DNA from: CAYPQL01 sp964412905
Lineage (GTDB): Bacteria; Patescibacteriota; Minisyncoccia; JAHIHE01; JAGLIN01
DNA length: 7,942 bases
Direction of reading: 5' to 3'
Assembly (NCBI GenBank): GCA_964412905.1
Contig: CAYPQL010000050.1
Location: 1 to 7,942 of the forward strand
The notes under the pieces are model-generated. The model was given only the letters and a program-made list of their open reading frames with translations. It searched no databases and was not told where the DNA came from. Within the stretch, counting starts at the first letter, position 1; the number at the start of each line of letters is the position of its first letter. The position numbers and the translations under genes were made by a program. Positions 4,580 through 7,942 of the stretch are shown one piece after another.

Positions 4580-5557
4580 ATGATCGTAGATGAAATTAAA
4601 ATTAAAATATCGGCGGGAAAAGGCGGCGATGGCATCGTTTCTTTTAAGAATAACAAATATGAGAAAGGGCCGACGGGCGGAGACGGGGGGAATGGCGGAG
4701 ATGTTTATCTTGAGGGAGTTTCCGATTTGACGGCTCTTAATAAATTCCGATTTAGAAAAGAATTCTCGGCGCAAGACGGAGTCAATGGAAAAAGCAAATT
4801 GTTGGAGGGAGCGCGGGGAGAAGATCTTGTTATGAAAGTTCCCGTAGGAACAGTAGCTCATAATCTCAGCACTGACACGAAAATAGAAATCATAAAAGTC
4901 GGCCAAAAAGTCTTGATCGCCAAAGGCGGAAAAAGAGGACGGGGAAATTGGCACTTCCGCTCTTCAACAAACACCACGCCAAGAGAGCGAGAATTGGGGC
5001 AATTAGGCCAGCAATTTGATTTTCTTTTGGAACTGCAGATGATCGCGGATGTGGGATTTATCGGCCTGCCAAGCGCCGGAAAATCAAGCCTCCTTAACGC
5101 CCTCACAAAAGCAAAGGCGAAAACCGCCGCCTATCACTTCACGACTCTTGAACCGAATCTCGGAGATTATTACGGAATGATCCTCGCCGACATTCCCGGG
5201 CTTATTGAAGGAGCGTCAAAAGGAAAAGGCTTGGGAATAAAATTTTTGCGGCACATCAAAAGAACTAAAATCCTGATCCATTGCATTTCCTGCGAATCGG
5301 ATAATCTTAAAAGGGATTATAAAATTATAAAAAAAGAGCTTGAAAGCTACGAACCGGCAATCGCCAAAAAGAAAGAATATATATTTCTCACGAAAATTGA
5401 CACGGCAAGCGAAAAAGAAGTTGAAAAAAAGGTTAAGGAATTAAAAAAAATCAACCCGAATGTTCTGGCTGTTTCAATTTATGACGAGGCGAGTTTGAAA
5501 AAAATAAAAGAATTGCTGAATAAAATCAAATCGGCGCCGGATATTTCTAAGCTTTAG
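4580..5557 (+). CDS. obgE: GTPase Obg/CgtA
   Basis: A conserved GTPase that binds the large ribosomal subunit and acts in its assembly and in growth control. Residues 1-158 form the glycine-rich Obg domain (Gly-Lys-Gly-Gly-Asp-Gly, then Gly33-Gly-Asp-Gly-Gly-Asn-Gly-Gly-Asp, and Ala-Lys-Gly-Gly-Lys-Arg-Gly-Arg-Gly-Asn). The G domain follows: G1 Gly162-Leu-Pro-Ser-Ala-Gly-Lys-Ser-Ser, G2 Phe187-Thr-Thr-Leu-Glu-Pro-Asn-Leu-Gly, G3 Asp204-Ile-Pro-Gly-Leu-Ile-Glu-Gly-Ala, and G4 Thr271-Lys-Ile-Asp. G5 reads Ser299-Ile in place of the usual Ser-Ala. At 325 residues it ends with the G domain and lacks the C-terminal OCT extension of longer Obg proteins. It has no ribosome binding site and is probably leaderless. 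It is higher in GC than its neighbours (31 and 34 of 60 in two lines counted by hand). Confidence 0.96.
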   Translation: MIVDEIKIKISAGKGGDGIVSFKNNKYEKGPTGGDGGNGGDVYLEGVSDLTALNKFRFRKEFSAQDGVNGKSKLLEGARGEDLVMKVPVGTVAHNLSTDTKIEIIKVGQKVLIAKGGKRGRGNWHFRSSTNTTPRERELGQLGQQFDFLLELQMIADVGFIGLPSAGKSSLLNALTKAKAKTAAYHFTTLEPNLGDYYGMILADIPGLIEGASKGKGLGIKFLRHIKRTKILIHCISCESDNLKRDYKIIKKELESYEPAIAKKKEYIFLTKIDTASEKEVEKKVKELKKINPNVLAVSIYDEASLKKIKELLNKIKSAPDISKL

Positions 5558-5574
5558 TTTATATTTACGATTTT

Positions 5575-5620
5575 TATAAAACAGTATGATATTAAATAGT
5601 ATCATACTGTTTTATATTTT
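5575..5620 (+). terminator. Long AT-rich hairpin, probable obgE terminator
   Basis: TATAAAACAGTATGATA (5575-5591) is the exact reverse complement of 5600-5616, a 17-pair perfect stem with an eight-base loop. A short T-run (5617-5620) follows on the plus strand, 18 bases after the obgE stop. It also lies about 64 bases after the convergent hsdS stop, but on that strand A residues follow, so it fits obgE better. The stem is unusually long and AT-rich for a terminator. Confidence 0.7.
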
Positions 5621-5679
5621 CAGACAAAGTAATTAAAAGAAAAATGCACAAAATTAAAAACTCATTATTATTTCAAGAA

Positions 5680-6684
5680 TTATAAACTTTGAGAATAATT
5701 TAAAGACTTAATGTAATTTTCCATAAATTCAAAATCTATTTCCTCTTGTTTATTAATTGGTAATTTAATTATATCGCTAGAAAATCTATTTTCAAACGCT
5801 TGTCTTCCATAACTATATTTATATTTATTTTGTGTGATTATCGTTGCAATAAATAATCCACTATATATATTAAGATATTTATTTTTCAAAATACTGACAG
5901 AATCACTTGCCGTAAATTCTCCTTCAACATAAAAACTTCTTCCAAATATTGTGCAGATTAAAGCATCTTTTTCAATAAACAATGGGTTTGCTATTTTATC
6001 CGTGAGTCCATTATCATAATCACTCGCAGAGTAATATGGAATTTCTCCGCTAACTCTATCTATTTCAACAAGCCTTTTACCTCTAATAATTTTAAAAACT
6101 TCATTTATTTTAAATTCCTTCCATTGTTTTATTTTTAATTCAAATTTTTCTTTTATAGCACGACCATCGGCTACTTCGCTATCATATTTTATTTTTTTGG
6201 ATAAGTCTTTTATATAATTTTCTATAAACTCCCAGTCTGGAGATTTATCATTTGCTATGGGAAGTAAAACTTTTTCTTTTTCTAATCTTTCATTATTTAT
6301 TTCTCTGGCAAAATTATATTTGCTTTTCATTAATTCAATAATAGGCTTGAGAAATAATGAGATATAATTATTCAATTTTATCTTTTTATCTTTAATTTCG
6401 ATTACCGTGCAGTGATCTGAAGCAACAAAATTATAGGGATGATAAAAACAGTAGCCGACACTTCCGCTATTATTCAGCGTTAAAGCATTTTTATAGAGCT
6501 TCATATAATCTGGCGGAAGTATATAATTATCGATTCCATTGTTTTTTTTACTTGAAGAAATATAGGCGGTATTACCCGCGATTTGATCTGATTTTATCAA
6601 TCTTTTTCCTCTTGATATGGCAAAAATATCATCAAAATTAAATTCTTGCCAGTTATTTTTATTAATCTTCATGGTTATCGCCAT
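5680..6684 (-). CDS. hsdS: Restriction-modification specificity subunit S (two target-recognition domains)
   Basis: The DNA sequence-recognition subunit that directs the methyltransferase to its site. It has two similar halves, each starting with Trp-x-Glu-Phe-x-(Phe/Ile)-(Asn/Asp)-(Asp/Glu)-(Ile/Val)-Phe-x-Ile-x-Arg-Gly-Lys-Arg-Leu (from Trp12 and from Trp188), then a Gly...Tyr-x-Ser-x-Ser...Asn-Gly segment. Each half ends in Asp-(Trp/Phe)-Glu-Phe-(Ile/Met)-Glu-Asn-Tyr-Ile-Lys-x-Leu (150-161 and 317-328). The middles of the halves differ, so the two half-sites recognised should differ. At 334 residues it is shorter than classical type I HsdS (about 400-460) and similar in size to BcgI-type specificity subunits. 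It overlaps the 3' end of the methyltransferase gene by 23 bases, implying coupled translation. The internal ATG at 6672 (Met5) is an equally plausible start. Very AT-rich, which suggests transfer. Confidence 0.9.
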   Translation of the reverse strand: MAITMKINKNNWQEFNFDDIFAISRGKRLIKSDQIAGNTAYISSSKKNNGIDNYILPPDYMKLYKNALTLNNSGSVGYCFYHPYNFVASDHCTVIEIKDKKIKLNNYISLFLKPIIELMKSKYNFAREINNERLEKEKVLLPIANDKSPDWEFIENYIKDLSKKIKYDSEVADGRAIKEKFELKIKQWKEFKINEVFKIIRGKRLVEIDRVSGEIPYYSASDYDNGLTDKIANPLFIEKDALICTIFGRSFYVEGEFTASDSVSILKNKYLNIYSGLFIATIITQNKYKYSYGRQAFENRFSSDIIKLPINKQEEIDFEFMENYIKSLNYSQSL

Positions 6685-7942
6685 TATTATTTAAAATTTC
6701 GGCTGCACTAACATTATTTTCATTTAGAATTTCTAATAGTGTAATTTCATCAATATCTTTATCTATCAAATCTAATTTTAATTTTGTAGAAAAAATAACA
6801 TATTCTTTTATGCTTTTTTCGAAAGTCTTTTCTGATAAATTATCATAATTTGTTTTTGAATGAGCCTGAATAATCCATTCATCATTACCAGTTATTTCTT
6901 TATATACCAAACTTATGAAATCTTCATTTTCTTTTGGATAATGAAGTTTTTTTAATAAATCTTTTTTAATACTACTCCATTTATTTAAAACATCCGTCCT
7001 CCCTTTGTTCTTAGACAAAACAAAGCCATCATCCTTCAAGTCATAAAAAACAACTTTATTATTGTTATGAGGTTTGTTTGTTTCAAAAACTGCTATTGCT
7101 GTATGTGTTGAAGCGTTTGGTTGAAACAACTCGCTAGGCATGTTGATAACATATTTCAATGTATGTTTTGATAGAATTCTGTTTCTGTCAACATCATCTT
7201 TAAAATATGTAGAAAGTGGGGCAATTATAACTCCGTATCTGCTACAATTATCCAACATTTTTTCTAAAAATTGGATTTCTCTTTTTGTAGGGTTTGATTG
7301 GTTATCTTTACCTCCATACGGAGGATTAACAAAGCCTATTGTAGGTTTATTTTCTAATTTATTTAAAACATCATCTGTTTTGTTCGAGAAAAAATCTTCA
7401 TTAAAAATTTGTGATTTTCCGTCACCTCTAAAGAGCATATTAGAAATTGCCAATGAATACATTGTGCTACTTTTTTCAAAACCAATAAGTTGTCTTGTTT
7501 TAATATTTCTAATTCTTTCTTTTTTATCAGACAACTTTGATTTTTCAATTTCATCAACAAGTTTATTCATTCCAGCAATTAAAAATGCGCCAGTTCCGCA
7601 GGCTGGATCAAAAATTACATCATTTGTTTTAATATCAATAAGTTCAGTAAATAAAGTGGTAATGTGATTTGGAGTTAATACAATCCCCTTTTTTACATTT
7701 GTTATTCCGGCATATCTTAAAAATTCTTCATAAAATTTTCCAATAATATCGTAGGAAGTTTTTTTATCAAAGAGAGGTATTACCTTTTCTTCAAGCTCTC
7801 TTAAAATATCCTTTAAAATATTTGTGGAATTTAAATCATTGTCAGTTTTTATAAAAGTTAGTTCGTTCGTCAATACTTCTATTTTGCTTTTATCAATTTT
7901 TTCACTTTCTAAAATATCACCTATTGTCATGGGTATATTCCT
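6662..7942 (-). CDS. hsdM: N6-adenine DNA methyltransferase subunit of a type I or BcgI-like system (5' partial)
   Basis: An adenine-N6 methyltransferase that modifies the site chosen by its S subunit, using S-adenosylmethionine. Numbering from Met at 7930: a helical part (about 1-80) with Gly-Lys-Phe-Tyr-Glu-Glu-Phe-Leu-Arg-Tyr-Ala; Gly-Ile-Val-Leu-Thr-Pro-Asn-His-Ile-Thr; SAM-binding motif I Asp108-Pro-Ala-Cys-Gly-Thr-Gly-Ala-Phe-Leu; a Gly-Phe-Glu-Lys acidic-loop segment near 150; and catalytic motif IV Asn202-Pro-Pro-Tyr-Gly-Gly. The C-terminal region (about 300-422) is helical and should contact S. The frame is open to the window edge through four more codons, and relatives have a longer N-terminal part, so Met at 7930 is probably internal. 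An AGGA at the very edge, eight bases before that ATG, leaves the other option open. The unseen part could hold a nuclease domain, as in BcgI. Sampled lines have only 13-15 G or C per 60 bases in this gene pair. Confidence 0.93.
   Translation of the reverse strand, partial: RNIPMTIGDILESEKIDKSKIEVLTNELTFIKTDNDLNSTNILKDILRELEEKVIPLFDKKTSYDIIGKFYEEFLRYAGITNVKKGIVLTPNHITTLFTELIDIKTNDVIFDPACGTGAFLIAGMNKLVDEIEKSKLSDKKERIRNIKTRQLIGFEKSSTMYSLAISNMLFRGDGKSQIFNEDFFSNKTDDVLNKLENKPTIGFVNPPYGGKDNQSNPTKREIQFLEKMLDNCSRYGVIIAPLSTYFKDDVDRNRILSKHTLKYVINMPSELFQPNASTHTAIAVFETNKPHNNNKVVFYDLKDDGFVLSKNKGRTDVLNKWSSIKKDLLKKLHYPKENEDFISLVYKEITGNDEWIIQAHSKTNYDNLSEKTFEKSIKEYVIFSTKLKLDLIDKDIDEITLLEILNENNVSAAEILNNNGDNHED

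Noticed and set aside
4529..4954. Minus-strand open frame of 141 codons opposite the start of obgE
   Set aside because: It overlaps the conserved Obg domain and shows no motif. It is a shadow of the real gene.
7140..7667. Plus-strand open frame of 175 codons opposite hsdM
   Set aside because: Its hydrophobic sequence mirrors the methyltransferase codons. Motifs I and IV of the methyltransferase on the other strand are decisive.
3..7942. Alternative genetic code (UGA as glycine), because none of the ten genes ends in TGA
   Set aside because: Glycine-rich motifs in Obg, Fpg and the methylase use GGN codons and no in-frame TGA is needed. TAA and TAG stops are expected in AT-rich DNA.

Overview
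This window looks like a contig from a Patescibacteria (Candidate Phyla Radiation) genome of Parcubacteria type. That is an inference, not a proven placement. It rests on the mix of short conserved genes (a lone cupin, a six-helix half MFS protein, a small two-CxxC zinc protein with an RG-rich tail, Fpg and an Obg without its C-terminal extension), the short intergenic gaps, and the AT-rich sequence with patches of higher GC. The standard genetic code fits: every glycine-rich motif in Obg is encoded by GGN codons, and all ten genes end in TAA or TAG.

Layout. Bases 3-197 hold the 3' end of an unidentified gene. A histidine phosphatase (203-733) follows almost directly. Next is an AadA-like nucleotidyltransferase (889-1617) whose conserved N-terminus continues upstream of any normal start and can be joined to an ATG at 836 only by a -1 shift at an A-AAA-AAG run. 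A weak terminator precedes a half-length MFS protein (1773-2399). A cupin (2532-2930) with a strong ribosome binding site converges, across a bidirectional terminator, on a minus-strand zinc-ribbon gene (3008-3235). The 331-base gap 3236-3566 has no gene but is rich in structure: a 10-base anti-Shine-Dalgarno arm for the zinc-ribbon gene, two sets of 13-base direct repeats, and a cluster of 8-base-spaced extended -10 boxes running into fpg. fpg (3567-4478) and obgE (4580-5557) both start exactly 6 bases after a TGTTAAAAT box and have no Shine-Dalgarno sequence, so both are probably transcribed as leaderless mRNAs. The fpg gene carries an in-frame 42-base near-perfect palindrome. A long hairpin separates obgE from a convergent, much more AT-rich restriction-modification pair on the minus strand: an N6-adenine methyltransferase (running off the window end) that overlaps a two-domain specificity subunit.

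How the genes fit together. fpg (oxidised-base repair) and obgE (ribosome-associated GTPase) are housekeeping genes sharing a promoter style. The methyltransferase and specificity subunit form one modification unit. No separate restriction subunit lies in the window, and a BcgI-like arrangement, with nuclease and methylase in one chain, is possible. The other genes are loosely linked singletons. The most noteworthy signals are the palindrome inside fpg, the RBS-sequestering leader, the paired leaderless promoters and the slippery-site start of the nucleotidyltransferase.
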